This document shows positions 50,960 to 61,455 of a stretch of 64,000 bases of DNA, one piece after another. Source of the DNA: Curtobacterium flaccumfaciens (GTDB lineage Bacteria > Actinomycetota > Actinomycetes > Actinomycetales > Microbacteriaceae); contig NZ_SNVW01000003.1 of NCBI RefSeq assembly GCF_004361695.1, positions 310,001-374,000 on the forward strand, in the 5' to 3' direction. Below the pieces are notes generated by a model. That model worked only from the letters and a program-made list of their open reading frames with translations, was not told where the DNA came from and did not search any database. Each line of letters opens with the position of its first letter. Position 1 is the first letter of the stretch. The position numbers and the translations under genes were made by a program.

Positions 50960-51655
50960 TCAGTTCCCTGTCGGTCCGTCGTCGGCCGGCAGCAGGGAAC
51001 CGGTCGGCAGCGGTGCGATGACGGCGACGAGTCGGGGGATCTCCGGCCGCATCCGCTCCGTGACGATCGCGGCGAGCAGGACCGTCCACAGCTCGCGCAG
51101 CCGGTCGTACAGGTCGGCACGGTCGGCGAGCACGTCCGACACCGTCTGCACGCCCGTGTACGCCGGGATCACGACGCGCCCGACGAGGTCCGGCTCCCAC
51201 GTGGGATCGACCTCGCCGGCGTCGACGGCCCGACGCACGAGGTCGGTGACGACGGCGATCCAGTCCGTGTAGGGGTCCTGCCGGGCGACGTCGGTCGTGG
51301 CCGCCTCGGTCGAGAGCCGGATGCCGGCGCTGACCACCACCTCGTGGACCATCTGGGACGCGAGGCCCTGCGACATCCACATGAGCACCTCGAGCGGGGT
51401 CCGGCCCCGTGCGGCCGCTGCCTCGCCGTACTGCCGGGAGACCTCGTGCTGCCGGGCGATGACGGCCCCCGCGAGGTCGGCCTTCGACGTGAAGTGGAAG
51501 TAGAGCGCCCCCTTGGTCAGTCCCGCGCGCTCGGCGACGGCGTCCATCGAGGCCCCGGTGTACCCGCGTTCGTCGAACTCGCCCGCGGCCGCCTCGATGA
51601 TCGCGGCGCGCGTGGCGACCGCCCGCTGCTGCCGCGTCCGACCGTCCTGCGCCAT
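50960..51655 (-). CDS. TetR/ScbR-like (gamma-butyrolactone receptor-type) regulator
   Basis: A 231-residue TetR protein with GLTKGALYFHFTSKADLAGAVI in the HTH and a ligand domain patterned like ArpA/ScbR receptors (QGLASQMVHEVVVSAGIRLSTEA). These answer to butyrolactone autoregulators in Streptomyces; no synthase gene is present here, so the ligand is unknown. ATG 51655. It diverges from a small membrane gene, and the spacer holds palindromes. Confidence 0.85.
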   Translation of the reverse strand: MAQDGRTRQQRAVATRAAIIEAAAGEFDERGYTGASMDAVAERAGLTKGALYFHFTSKADLAGAVIARQHEVSRQYGEAAAARGRTPLEVLMWMSQGLASQMVHEVVVSAGIRLSTEAATTDVARQDPYTDWIAVVTDLVRRAVDAGEVDPTWEPDLVGRVVIPAYTGVQTVSDVLADRADLYDRLRELWTVLLAAIVTERMRPEIPRLVAVIAPLPTGSLLPADDGPTGN

Positions 51656-51674
51656 GATCTGACAAGCGTACCGG

Positions 51675-51722
51675 CGGTGCATCACCGGTTCTTCACCGGC
51701 AGCCTGTCGTACGGTTCCGGGC
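51675..51722. promoter_or_regulatory. Operator/promoter between TetR-like and membrane genes
   Basis: CGGTGCATCACCG (51675-51687) is a 13-bp palindrome, and CACCGG recurs at 51683-51688 and 51694-51699. TACGGT (51710-51715) ends 7 nt before the plus-strand ATG 51723, a likely leaderless promoter. The regulator is the obvious binder. Confidence 0.45.
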
Positions 51723-52148
51723 ATGGACGGATGGCGGAACCCCGCGCGCTGGGCCCGGACGGGGCGGTGGCTGCTGCTGCCGATCGCCGTCCTCGACTGG
51801 GTGGCGCTGGCACCGCAGACGATCGTCGTGCTGGCGTTCCTCGTCGCCGTCGTCGGGCTCGCCGGCATCGCCGCGGCCCTGGTCGTCCACATGCTCGGTC
51901 GCTCCCGCGGGGCGATGGCTGGCCTCGGTGTGGTGCTGCTCCTCGGCGGACTCGCGGTGTTCGGCCTCGACCCGTTCCCGGGCTCGTTCCCGCTCATCGA
52001 CCCGTGGTGGCCGGAGTCGATCACCCAGCCGCAGATCGTCGGCAGCGCCTACTGGCAGCTCCTCGGTCTCGGCGTCGAGCTCGCCGGCGTCGGCATGCTC
52101 GCCACCCTGCTCGTGGTCTCCCTCACCACGAAGCCCACCCGCCGCTAG
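51723..52148 (+). CDS. Four-helix membrane protein of unknown function
   Basis: A 141-residue integral membrane protein with about four helices (WLLLPIAVLDWVAL, TIVVLAFLVAVVGLAGIAAALVV, GLGVVLLLGGLAVFGL, LLGLGVELAGVGMLATLLVV). No known motif. Likely controlled by the divergent TetR-type regulator. Confidence 0.7.
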   Translation: MDGWRNPARWARTGRWLLLPIAVLDWVALAPQTIVVLAFLVAVVGLAGIAAALVVHMLGRSRGAMAGLGVVLLLGGLAVFGLDPFPGSFPLIDPWWPESITQPQIVGSAYWQLLGLGVELAGVGMLATLLVVSLTTKPTRR

Positions 52149-52158
52149 CAGACCGACG

Positions 52159-53097
52159 TCACGTTTCCGGGATGTCGGATCCGGACCGCCAATACCGGGT
52201 TTCGTGGTCCGGATCCGACATTCGCGCGAACGGATCCGCCCTCGCGACGCGCTCGAGCGACCGACGCATCGCACGGACCGAGCTGTACCCGGACGCGCGG
52301 GCAACGGCGTACTCGTCCTCACCGTCGAGCAACGCGCGGCGGACCGGCAGCGACCGCCACCACCGCTGGAACCCGTCGGGCGTCCGACCGGTGGCCGCCC
52401 GGAAGCGCCGCAAGAGCGTGCGGTCCGTCACGTTCGTGATCCGGGCCAGTTCCCCGACCGGCACCGGCTTCTCGGCGTGGACGATCCGCTCGAGCGCACG
52501 ACTCAGGCTCCCGTCACGGAGGGCGGGTGGTGTCCACCCGTCGACGAGTGCCGTGACGACCACCCGGGCGAGAGCGTCTCGCTGGGGACCCGCTCGGTGC
52601 CCCGCAGCGAGGTCGTCGAGGAGCCGGTGCGCTTCGCGGACGACCATCGTCGTCGGTGTCCACTGGCTCGAGTTGAGCGCCGAGGGCAGCGCCAGCACCT
52701 CGGGTTCGAGGGCTCCGAACGCAGCGGTTCCGTAGAACACCCCGGAGTCCGCGAAGGAGTCGGGGTCGTCGGACGCCCCGAGGAGCCCCGTCTCCCGCAG
52801 GAGTTCCACGAACGACTCGTCGACCCTCGGTGGTCCCGAGCCGTCGGGGCCCGCCTGGATGGTGACCCCGCCGTCGGACCTGATGAGCGCGGCGTCACCC
52901 GGCTCCAGGTACTCGACGACGGATCCGGACCAGAGGCGGAGCGGTCGGGCCTTCGTCGAGACCCAGACGAACCGATCCGCCTCGCACGGCATCGCGAGGG
53001 TCCAGTCGGAGTGCGCGTCGGCCGGGACCGCGCCGTCGAACCGTACCGCGAGCCCGACGAGGTCGACCATCGTCCGGTACACATCGTGTGCTTGCAC
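52159..53097 (-). CDS. AraC-family regulator with cupin-like sensor domain
   Basis: A 312-residue regulator: cupin_6-like N-terminus (about 1-170, VWVSTKARPLRLWSG, then LEPGDAALIRSDGG) and a double HTH (VGELARITNVTDRTLLRRFRAATGRTPDGF, YAVARASGYSSVRAMRRSL). Its last 20 codons fall inside an inverted repeat, so the tail (about DHETRYWRSGSDIPET) looks acquired with the repeat. GTG 53097 follows CATGAT by 6 nt. Confidence 0.88.
   Translation of the reverse strand: MQAHDVYRTMVDLVGLAVRFDGAVPADAHSDWTLAMPCEADRFVWVSTKARPLRLWSGSVVEYLEPGDAALIRSDGGVTIQAGPDGSGPPRVDESFVELLRETGLLGASDDPDSFADSGVFYGTAAFGALEPEVLALPSALNSSQWTPTTMVVREAHRLLDDLAAGHRAGPQRDALARVVVTALVDGWTPPALRDGSLSRALERIVHAEKPVPVGELARITNVTDRTLLRRFRAATGRTPDGFQRWWRSLPVRRALLDGEDEYAVARASGYSSVRAMRRSLERVARADPFARMSDPDHETRYWRSGSDIPET
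52172..52221. repeat. 16-bp inverted repeat within the 3' end of the AraC gene
   Basis: ATGTCGGATCCGGACC (52172-52187) and GGTCCGGATCCGACAT (52206-52221) are perfect complements separated by 18 nt. Each arm contains the 10-bp palindrome TCCGGATCCG shifted. It lies 24 bp past the stop of the convergent membrane gene, so it can terminate that message, while remaining in frame for AraC. Confidence 0.75.
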
Positions 53098-53162
53098 GCC
53101 AGGATCATGCCGGACCGGGAGGACTCCCGCGGGTCAGGCTCCCACCGCTGTGGACAAGCCGG

Positions 53163-54293
53163 TCAGCGGCGGGTGAGGACCAGGAGCGTGCCGTGGGTGG
53201 CGGACCCGCGGACGCGTTCGACGAGCTCGGCGCCGTCGGTGGTCGTCCGGGCGAGCTCCACGAGTGCGTCGAGGTCGCCGAGACCCGAGAGCACGCCGTC
53301 GGTGCACAGCACGATGCGGTCGCCGGAGGCGAGCTCGAGGGAGCCCGGGGTCCGCGGGGTGGTGGACGGCTGGAGCCCGACCGGCAGGTCGAGCGAGCGC
53401 AGCGGCACCGCGCTGCCGTCCGCCCGCACGAGCACCGCGAGACCGTGGCCCGCATCCCCGTACTCGACGTGCCCGCTCGTCGGGTCGAGGCGCAGGTGGA
53501 AGAGCGACCCCACGGTGTCCGCAACCGACAGGTCGGCGGCGACCTGCGCCTCCAGGCCCGGGAAGGCGCCCTCCATCGGGACGTCGGTGCGGGCGATGAC
53601 CGCGGCCCGGACCGACGCGGCGAGGAGCGCGGACGCGCTCCCGGCGGACGGGACGGCGCCGACGGTGAGGTGGAGTCGGCCGTCCTGGGCGAGCCGCCAG
53701 TCGGCGACGTCCCCGACGTCGGCACTCGGCAACGACAGCACGTGGAGGTCGTGGCCCGGCACCGTGACCGGCTCGGGGACGAGACCGTCGACGACGCGGC
53801 GGACGCGGTCGTCCTCGATCGAGTGGCCGAGCTCGCGCTCCGCCCAGCGGGCGAGGTCACGGAGCAGGTCGAGGTCCTCCGCCGTCAGGTTCCGCGGCTG
53901 CGCGTCCATGATGCAGAGCGTCCCGACGCGGGTGCCGTCGAGCATCGACAGCGGGGCTCCCGCGTAGAACCGGATGCCCTGCTCGGTGACCGCGGCGAGG
54001 TTCGCGAAGCGGGGGTCGAGCGTCGCGTCGGGCACCACCATCGGTTCGTCCGTGAGCACCGTCGTCGAGCAGAAGACCTGCTCGGCCGGGGCGCTCCCGC
54101 CCTGCCGCCAGCCCTGCGTCGACTGCGCCGTCACCAGGCCGTCGTGCACGAGGTTGAGGAAGGTCAGCGGGACGCCGAAGGCCTCCTGGGTCATCCGGGT
54201 GATGCGGTCGAAGCGCTCCTCGGGTCCGCTGCCGAGGACGCCGAGCGCCTCGACGACGGCCGAGCGGTGCGCTGCGGGGTCGAGCTCTGTCAC
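53163..54293 (-). CDS. GAF domain/PP2C-type (SpoIIE) phosphatase, probably inactive
   Basis: A 376-residue protein. GAF domain (about 30-155: RITRMTQEAFGVPLTFLNLV, then FYAGAPLSMLDGTRVGTLCIMD), then a SpoIIE-like PP2C fold. The third metal motif LCTDGVLSG and the DAGHG turn are kept, but the second, usually GDVxGHG, is VGAVPSAG, so the metal Asp is Ala. This suggests a sensor without, or with weak, phosphatase activity. The GTG start overlaps the ThuA gene stop. Confidence 0.82.
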   Translation of the reverse strand: MTELDPAAHRSAVVEALGVLGSGPEERFDRITRMTQEAFGVPLTFLNLVHDGLVTAQSTQGWRQGGSAPAEQVFCSTTVLTDEPMVVPDATLDPRFANLAAVTEQGIRFYAGAPLSMLDGTRVGTLCIMDAQPRNLTAEDLDLLRDLARWAERELGHSIEDDRVRRVVDGLVPEPVTVPGHDLHVLSLPSADVGDVADWRLAQDGRLHLTVGAVPSAGSASALLAASVRAAVIARTDVPMEGAFPGLEAQVAADLSVADTVGSLFHLRLDPTSGHVEYGDAGHGLAVLVRADGSAVPLRSLDLPVGLQPSTTPRTPGSLELASGDRIVLCTDGVLSGLGDLDALVELARTTTDGAELVERVRGSATHGTLLVLTRR

Positions 54294-55066
54294 CGGTCCT
54301 GTCTACCCGCCGCATCGCCGAGGAACCAGTCCCGCGGGTGGGGGTCGGCCGTCAGCTCGCGTCGTTCGGACACCGGGGCCGCCCACTGCGCCGCGTTCGA
54401 CAGCACCCGCTGGATGTCCGGGTGGTGGTACACGGGGTACTCCTGGTCGCCGGGCGAGAAGTAGAAGACCCGGCCGAGCCCGCGTCGGTAGGCGACGCCG
54501 GAGCGGAACACCTCGCCGCCGGCGAACGTCGACAGGAAGACCTCTTCGTCGGGGCGCGGGATGTCGAAGTACTCGCCGTACATCTCCTGGCGCTCGATGA
54601 CGATCGGGTGCGGCACACCGGCGGCGATCGGGTGCTCGGGGGCGACCGTCCAGACGAGTTCGCGCTCGCCGTCGTTCCGCCACTTCAGCGAGCACGTGGT
54701 GCCCATCAGGCGCGTGAACGGCTTCGAGTAGTGCCCCGAGTGGAGCACCACGAGGCCCATGCCGGCGTGCACGGCGTCCACCACGCGGGTGACGACCTCG
54801 TCGGAGACCTCGTCGTGGGCGGCGTGCCCCCACCAGAACAGGACGTCGGTGGCGGCGAGGCGCTCGGCGGTGAGGCCGTGCTCGGGCTCCTGCAGCGTGG
54901 CGGTGGAGACCTCGGCGGTCGGCTGGAGCTCGCGGAGCGCGGCGGCGATCACGGTGTGCATGCCGTCGGGGTAGTGCTCGACGACGGTCGCGTCACCGCG
55001 GGTCTCGTGCACGTTCTCGTTCCAGACGACGATGTTCAGGGGACGGTTCTCGGTCGGCGTCGACAT
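54290..55066 (-). CDS. ThuA-like protein (trehalose utilisation/glutamine amidotransferase fold)
   Basis: A 258-residue ThuA family protein: VVWNENVHETRGDATVVEHYPDGMH at the N-terminus, then LVVLHSGHYSKPFTRLMGTT and FYFSPGDQEYPVYHHPDIQRVL. ThuA proteins accompany disaccharide use; activity is unproven. Coupled by GTGA to the GAF/PP2C gene. Confidence 0.9.
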   Translation of the reverse strand: MSTPTENRPLNIVVWNENVHETRGDATVVEHYPDGMHTVIAAALRELQPTAEVSTATLQEPEHGLTAERLAATDVLFWWGHAAHDEVSDEVVTRVVDAVHAGMGLVVLHSGHYSKPFTRLMGTTCSLKWRNDGERELVWTVAPEHPIAAGVPHPIVIERQEMYGEYFDIPRPDEEVFLSTFAGGEVFRSGVAYRRGLGRVFYFSPGDQEYPVYHHPDIQRVLSNAAQWAAPVSERRELTADPHPRDWFLGDAAGRQDR

Positions 55067-55117
55067 GCCCTCGACGCTACCGGGTGTTTCCCCGGAGCGG
55101 TCCGCCACCATGTCGAC

Positions 55118-55579
55118 ATGACGCCACGCTCCCTGTTCCGCGCCGCCGCGATCGCCGAACTCGTGACCTGGACCCTGCTCATCGCGGGGATGGTCCTGAA
55201 GTACGGCGTCGGCGCCGGGGACTGGGGCGTCCGGATCGGCGGCGGCGTGCACGGGTTCGTGTTCCTCGCGTACCTGGTGGTGACGACCGTCGTCGCGGTG
55301 AACCAGCGGTGGTCGTTCGGTGCGCTCGCGCTCGGCTGGGCGAGTGCTGTGGTGCCCTACGCGACGGTGCCGTTCGAGGTCGCGGTCGCTCGACGCGGCA
55401 TGCTCGACGGGCTCTGGCGCCGCTCGCCCGACATCGGCGCCCGGACGGGCTTGTGGGACGGCCTGCTCTTCTTCGTGGTGCGCCGGCCGGCGGTGTCCGC
55501 CGGCATCGGCGTCGTGGCCGTCGCCCTCGTCTTCGGCGCGTTGCTCGTGATCGGTCCGCCCGTCCCGTCCCGCTCCTGA
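55118..55579 (+). CDS. DUF3817 membrane protein
   Basis: A 153-residue protein: FRAAAIAELVTWTLLIAGMVLKY, then VHGFVFLAYLVVTT, typical of the DUF3817 family, and a third and fourth helix near the end. Function unknown. ATG 55118. Followed by a convergent terminator. Confidence 0.85.
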   Translation: MTPRSLFRAAAIAELVTWTLLIAGMVLKYGVGAGDWGVRIGGGVHGFVFLAYLVVTTVVAVNQRWSFGALALGWASAVVPYATVPFEVAVARRGMLDGLWRRSPDIGARTGLWDGLLFFVVRRPAVSAGIGVVAVALVFGALLVIGPPVPSRS

Positions 55580-55591
55580 GACGGACGCGGA

Positions 55592-55639
55592 GACGGACTG
55601 GAGGCGCGGTGCCAGCTGGCACCGCGCCTCCAGTCCGTC
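55592..55639. terminator. Convergent terminator, perfect 48-bp palindrome copy 2
   Basis: The arms 55592-55615 and 55616-55639 are exactly complementary with no loop; the arm begins GACGGACTGGAGGCGCGG. It shares the GGACTGGAGGCGCGG core with 37391-37434. It sits 13 nt after the DUF3817 stop and 15 nt before the icd stop, so it ends both transcripts. Confidence 0.85.
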
Positions 55640-55653
55640 ACTGGTCCGGCTGG

Positions 55654-57864
<2,211 letters not shown>

Positions 57865-57920
57865 GCTGGCGGGTACTCCCTTGTTCGACCGTCGGTACGT
57901 CCACGGTACTCGTGGCGCAG

Positions 57921-57944
57921 GATGTCTCGACATCAAGATACATC
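57921..57944. promoter_or_regulatory. Palindrome between icd and the Na+/H+ antiporter gene
   Basis: GATGTCTCGACATC (57921-57934) is an inverted repeat of GATGTC around TC. It overlaps a second copy GATGT...ACATC. The region separates two divergent genes, 57 bp from icd and 45 bp from the antiporter, so one regulator could serve both. The regulator is unknown. Confidence 0.4.
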
Positions 57945-57978
57945 GCCCGGGTGAGCGCCCAGGTGCCACCCTGGACCC

Positions 57979-59670
57979 GTGACCGAACTCCTCGTCGTCG
58001 GCGTCGTCGCCGTCATCGCCATCGCGGGTGCCGCCGTGCTCGGCCCACGCATCGGCGTCGCGGCCCCGCTCGTGCTCGTCGTCCTCGGGATCGTCGCGAG
58101 CCTGCTGCCGTTCATCCCGGACGCCGAGATCGATCCGGAGTGGATCCTCGCCGGGGTGCTCCCGCCGCTGCTCTACTCGTCGGCGGTGTCGATGCCGTCG
58201 ATGAACTTCCGGCGGGAGTTCGGCGCGATCAGCGGCCTGTCGGTGCTGCTCGTCATCGCGTCGAGCCTGGTCCTCGGGCTGTTCTTCGCGTGGGTCATCC
58301 CCGGCCTCGGGTTCTGGTGGGGGATCGCGCTCGGAGCGATCGTCAGCCCGACCGACGCCGTCGCGACCTCGATCGTGAAGCAGACCTCGGTGTCCCGCCG
58401 TGCGATCTCGATCCTCGACGGGGAGTCCCTGCTCAACGACGCCACCGCGCTCGTGCTGCTGCGGACCGCGATCGTCGCCGCCGCCGCGTCGTTCTCGTTC
58501 TGGGGCGCCCTCGGCGACTTCGCGAAGGCCGTGGCCATCGCCGTGGTGATCGGCTGGTTCGTCGGCTGGGTGAACGTGCTCGTCCGCGCCCGGGTGCCGA
58601 GTGCGGCGGTGAACACGGCACTCTCGTTCGCGGTGCCGTTCATCGCGGCCGTCCCCACCGAGCACCTCGGCGGGTCGGGGCTGGTCGCGGCCGTCGTCGC
58701 CGGGCTGTTCACGGGCATCGTCGGCCCGCGGAAGCTGCCGCCCGGACACCGGCTGTCGGACGCGCAGAACTGGCAGACGATCGAGCTCGTGCTCGAGGGC
58801 GCCGTCTTCCTGACGATGGGGCTGGAGCTGTCGGCGATCCTCAGCGACGTGCAGGAGGACCACACGGGCATCGGCCCCGCACTCCTCATCGCGGTCGTCG
58901 CCCTCGTGCTCACGGTGCTCGTGCGCGCGGCATACGTCGTGCCGCTCCTCCTCGCCCTGTCCGCGAGCGCCAAGCGCGGCGAACGGATGCAGGCGCGGTT
59001 CGAGGAGATGCACGCGAGCGACCGCGACGCCATGAGCGACGTCATCCGCGAACACCGCCCGGGCAACCGCGAACCGTCCGAACGGGAACTCGACCGGTTC
59101 GCCGTGCGGGTGCGACGGACCCTGGCCGACATCGCGTACTACACGAAGGCCCCGCTCGGCTGGCGCGAGGGCACCACCGTGATCTGGGCGGGGATGCGGG
59201 GCGCGGTCACCGTCGCCGCCGCGCAGACCCTGCCGGACGACACCCCGCAGAAGTCGCTCCTGGTGTTCATCGCGTTCGCGGTCGCCCTGCTGTCGCTCGT
59301 CGTCCAGGGCAGCACGATCGGGCCGCTCGTCCGGCGGATCGCCGCGCCGGCGCCGGACACCGCGGCGAAGGACGTCGAGGAACGGCGGCGACTGCTCGAA
59401 CTCATGCGGAGCGCAGCCGAGCAGGTGCCGGGGACGGGCGAGGAGGGTCCCCGGACGCAGGAGGAGCTGCAGGCCGCCGACCCCGCCGAGCTGCGGGCGT
59501 GGATGGGGCGCGAGAAGGCCAGACGGACGGCGGTGCTCGAGGCGCAGCGCTCCGCGATCCTCGACGCCCGCGACGACGGGTCGTTCGACGCCGAGGTGCT
59601 CGAGTCGATGCTGCGGAACCTCGACGCCGAGCAGATCGCGCTCGAGCTCCGGGGTGCGCCCGTCCGCTGA
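57979..59670 (+). CDS. CPA1-type Na+/H+ antiporter (NhaP-like)
   Basis: A 563-residue antiporter: about 12 helices over residues 1-440, the [13 protein letters not shown] motif ([13 protein letters not shown]) and [13 protein letters not shown], plus [18 protein letters not shown] long cytoplasmic tail of about 115 residues is acidic/helical. It exchanges protons for Na+ or K+. GTG start. Confidence 0.93.
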   Translation: MTELLVVGVVAVIAIAGAAVLGPRIGVAAPLVLVVLGIVASLLPFIPDAEIDPEWILAGVLPPLLYSSAVSMPSMNFRREFGAISGLSVLLVIASSLVLGLFFAWVIPGLGFWWGIALGAIVSPTDAVATSIVKQTSVSRRAISILDGESLLNDATALVLLRTAIVAAAASFSFWGALGDFAKAVAIAVVIGWFVGWVNVLVRARVPSAAVNTALSFAVPFIAAVPTEHLGGSGLVAAVVAGLFTGIVGPRKLPPGHRLSDAQNWQTIELVLEGAVFLTMGLELSAILSDVQEDHTGIGPALLIAVVALVLTVLVRAAYVVPLLLALSASAKRGERMQARFEEMHASDRDAMSDVIREHRPGNREPSERELDRFAVRVRRTLADIAYYTKAPLGWREGTTVIWAGMRGAVTVAAAQTLPDDTPQKSLLVFIAFAVALLSLVVQGSTIGPLVRRIAAPAPDTAAKDVEERRRLLELMRSAAEQVPGTGEEGPRTQEELQAADPAELRAWMGREKARRTAVLEAQRSAILDARDDGSFDAEVLESMLRNLDAEQIALELRGAPVR

Positions 59671-59697
59671 CCGAGGTCAGTGCCGGTCGAAATCCCT

Positions 59698-60192
59698 TCA
59701 GTGCCCGATCGACACCCGGAACACCCGCACACCAGCGGCCCGCAGCCCGGTGACGCCGAGCCGCATCCGGAAGTTCCGGAACGGTCGCCCGAAGCCCGAC
59801 GTGTGCGAGGCGACGCCGATCTGGTGCAGCACCTCGGAGGTCAGCGTCCGCTCGACCTTCGGCGCGAGCCGGGTCAGTCCGGACACCGTCACCACGATCT
59901 GCACGGCGTTCGGGGCGAGCAGCGGCTCGATCGTCTCCGCGGTCTCCTGCGCCCGGTGGAAGGCCGGGTCGTCCCCGGGTCGGCGGATCGCGATCACGGC
60001 GAGTTCGGCGTGGCCGGTCTCGCCGGGTTCCGGCAGGTCGTCGTCGCCCACCACCCGCATCCGCGAGGCGTCCACACCCGCCCGCACGGCCGCTGCGCGG
60101 AGCACCGGCAGGAGGTCACGGGTGCCCGCGAGCACCACGTCGGCGACCCGCAGGTCGATGGGTTCGTGCCGGTCACGCGGCGCTCGGGCCAT
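59698..60192 (-). CDS. Hypothetical protein under a TetR-type palindrome
   Basis: A 164-residue soluble protein. VADVVLAGTRDLLPVLRAAAV, EPLLAPNAVQIVVTVSGLTRLAP and GFGRPFRNFRMRLGVTGLRAAGVRVFRVSIGH suggest an alpha/beta fold; no catalytic motif recognised. AAAGGACC precedes ATG 60192. A 17-bp palindrome is 35-51 bp upstream. Confidence 0.6.
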   Translation of the reverse strand: MARAPRDRHEPIDLRVADVVLAGTRDLLPVLRAAAVRAGVDASRMRVVGDDDLPEPGETGHAELAVIAIRRPGDDPAFHRAQETAETIEPLLAPNAVQIVVTVSGLTRLAPKVERTLTSEVLHQIGVASHTSGFGRPFRNFRMRLGVTGLRAAGVRVFRVSIGH

Positions 60193-60226
60193 GCTCAGGG
60201 TCCTTTCGGCTCGCTCATCGCGGACA

Positions 60227-60243
60227 CTACCGACGGTCGGTAG
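60227..60243 (-). promoter_or_regulatory. TetR-type operator CTACCGACGGTCGGTAG
   Basis: CTACCGAC, one central G, GTCGGTAG: a perfect 17-bp palindrome placed 35-51 bp before the start at 60192. The ACCGAC/GTCGGT core is typical of TetR-family sites. No TetR gene adjoins. The nearest candidates are at 44004 and 50960, far away. Confidence 0.6.
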
Positions 60244-60291
60244 CGGACGGGCGGGACCGGCCGGACCGGTCAGGACCCTCCCAGCGGTTCG

Positions 60292-60308
60292 GTAACGAGA
60301 AGATCACG
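60292..60308 (+). promoter_or_regulatory. MtrA-like box upstream of the M23 peptidase
   Basis: GTAACG (60292-60297), five bases, ATCACG (60303-60308): two hexamers 11 bp apart, resembling the GTAAC-type direct repeat recognised by MtrA in actinobacteria. It lies 48 bp before ATG 60356. MtrA controls cell-wall hydrolases, matching the gene. The second half is imperfect. Confidence 0.45.
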
Positions 60309-60355
60309 AAAGGACCTGTACAAAGCGACAGAGTCGTGCAGAATGGTGGGCGGCC

Positions 60356-61372
60356 ATGACGACACCACGCGAAATCGACCAGCACCCGGGGACCCCGGTG
60401 GTGCACCTGTCCCGTCGCGCGGCCCTCGAGGCCGAGCGTGCCGCCGCCCGCAAGCCGGAGCGTTCGGCGCGAAAGGCGGAGCGTTCGGCGACCAAGGCGG
60501 AACGCCCGAAGCCGACGCCGACGCCGACGCCGGAGCGCACCGGGCGCCGAGCGACCATCGCCCGGGCGACCACCGAGCACGGCCTGCGGAACACCCCCGA
60601 CGCACGCATCCAGCGAGTCGTCCGTCGCCCCGCGGCCACCGTGACCAGCCTGCCGGCCGCACCACGCGCCTCCAGGCAGCAGCGCGCGTCGCGACCGCAG
60701 CGCGCCACCCGGATCACGCTGACGAGCGCCCTCGCCGCCCTCGCCATGTTCGCCGCCTCCGCGATGCCCGCGCACGCCAGCGCCGGCACCTCGATGGCCA
60801 CCTCGACCCTCGCCCCCACCGTCCGCACGCAGGACTACGCCGTCACGCAGGCCATCTCGGCCAGCGCGCTCGACCGTGACGAGTTCACCGTCGGCGGCGG
60901 CACGGCCGGTGCCCCGGGCACGTCGGTCTCCTACGGCGGCGAGATCCGGTCGCCGTTCCCCGGACCGGTCCGGATGAGCTCGGGCTTCGGCTACCGCTCC
61001 GCTCCGTGCGGCGCCTGCTCGTCGCTGCACCAGGGCCTCGACTTCAACCCCGGCATGGGCGCCCCGATCGGCGCCGTCGCCGCGGGCACCGTCCGCGTCT
61101 CGGGCACGTACTTCTCGTACGGCAACGCGGTGATCATCGACCACGTGGTCGACGGCCGCGAGGTCTCGACGCTCTACGGCCACATGATCCCGGGTTCGTC
61201 GCCGCTCAAGGTCGGCGACACCGTCGAGGCCGGCGAGTTCATCGGCAAGGTCGGGTCCTCCGGGGTCTCGACGGGAGCGCACCTGCACCTCGAGGTCCTG
61301 ATGGACGGCGTCACCCCGATCGACCCCCAGGCCTGGCTCGAAGCGCGCATCGGGCGTTCGCTCACCGCCTGA
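60356..61372 (+). CDS. M23-family (LytM) zinc endopeptidase, exported
   Basis: A 338-residue peptidase. The first 100 residues are basic and disordered, followed by a hydrophobic segment (ITLTSALAALAMFAASAMPAHASA) with an AHA-type signal-peptidase site. The LytM domain spans about 195-330 with zinc motifs HQGLDF and GAHLHLEV. It cuts peptidoglycan cross-bridges at the cell surface. ATG 60356. Confidence 0.92.
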   Translation: MTTPREIDQHPGTPVVHLSRRAALEAERAAARKPERSARKAERSATKAERPKPTPTPTPERTGRRATIARATTEHGLRNTPDARIQRVVRRPAATVTSLPAAPRASRQQRASRPQRATRITLTSALAALAMFAASAMPAHASAGTSMATSTLAPTVRTQDYAVTQAISASALDRDEFTVGGGTAGAPGTSVSYGGEIRSPFPGPVRMSSGFGYRSAPCGACSSLHQGLDFNPGMGAPIGAVAAGTVRVSGTYFSYGNAVIIDHVVDGREVSTLYGHMIPGSSPLKVGDTVEAGEFIGKVGSSGVSTGAHLHLEVLMDGVTPIDPQAWLEARIGRSLTA

Positions 61373-61379
61373 TCAGCTT

Positions 61380-61399
61380 GCCTGTGCACACTCACAGGC
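61380..61399 (+). terminator. Hairpin after the M23 peptidase
   Basis: GCCTGTG (61380-61386) pairs with CACAGGC (61393-61399) around CACACT, 7 nt after the stop. No U run. A modest terminator. Confidence 0.5.
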
Positions 61400-61455
61400 A
61401 TGGACGACTGTCACAGACCGCCCGCCCGTCGACGATCTGACCGGACCGCCCGCTG

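Noticed and set aside
60193-60355. c-di-AMP (ydaO) riboswitch before the M23 peptidase, as in some actinobacteria
   Set aside because: The 163-bp spacer is too short for that fold and shows none of its conserved blocks; only the palindrome and the MtrA-like box are seen.
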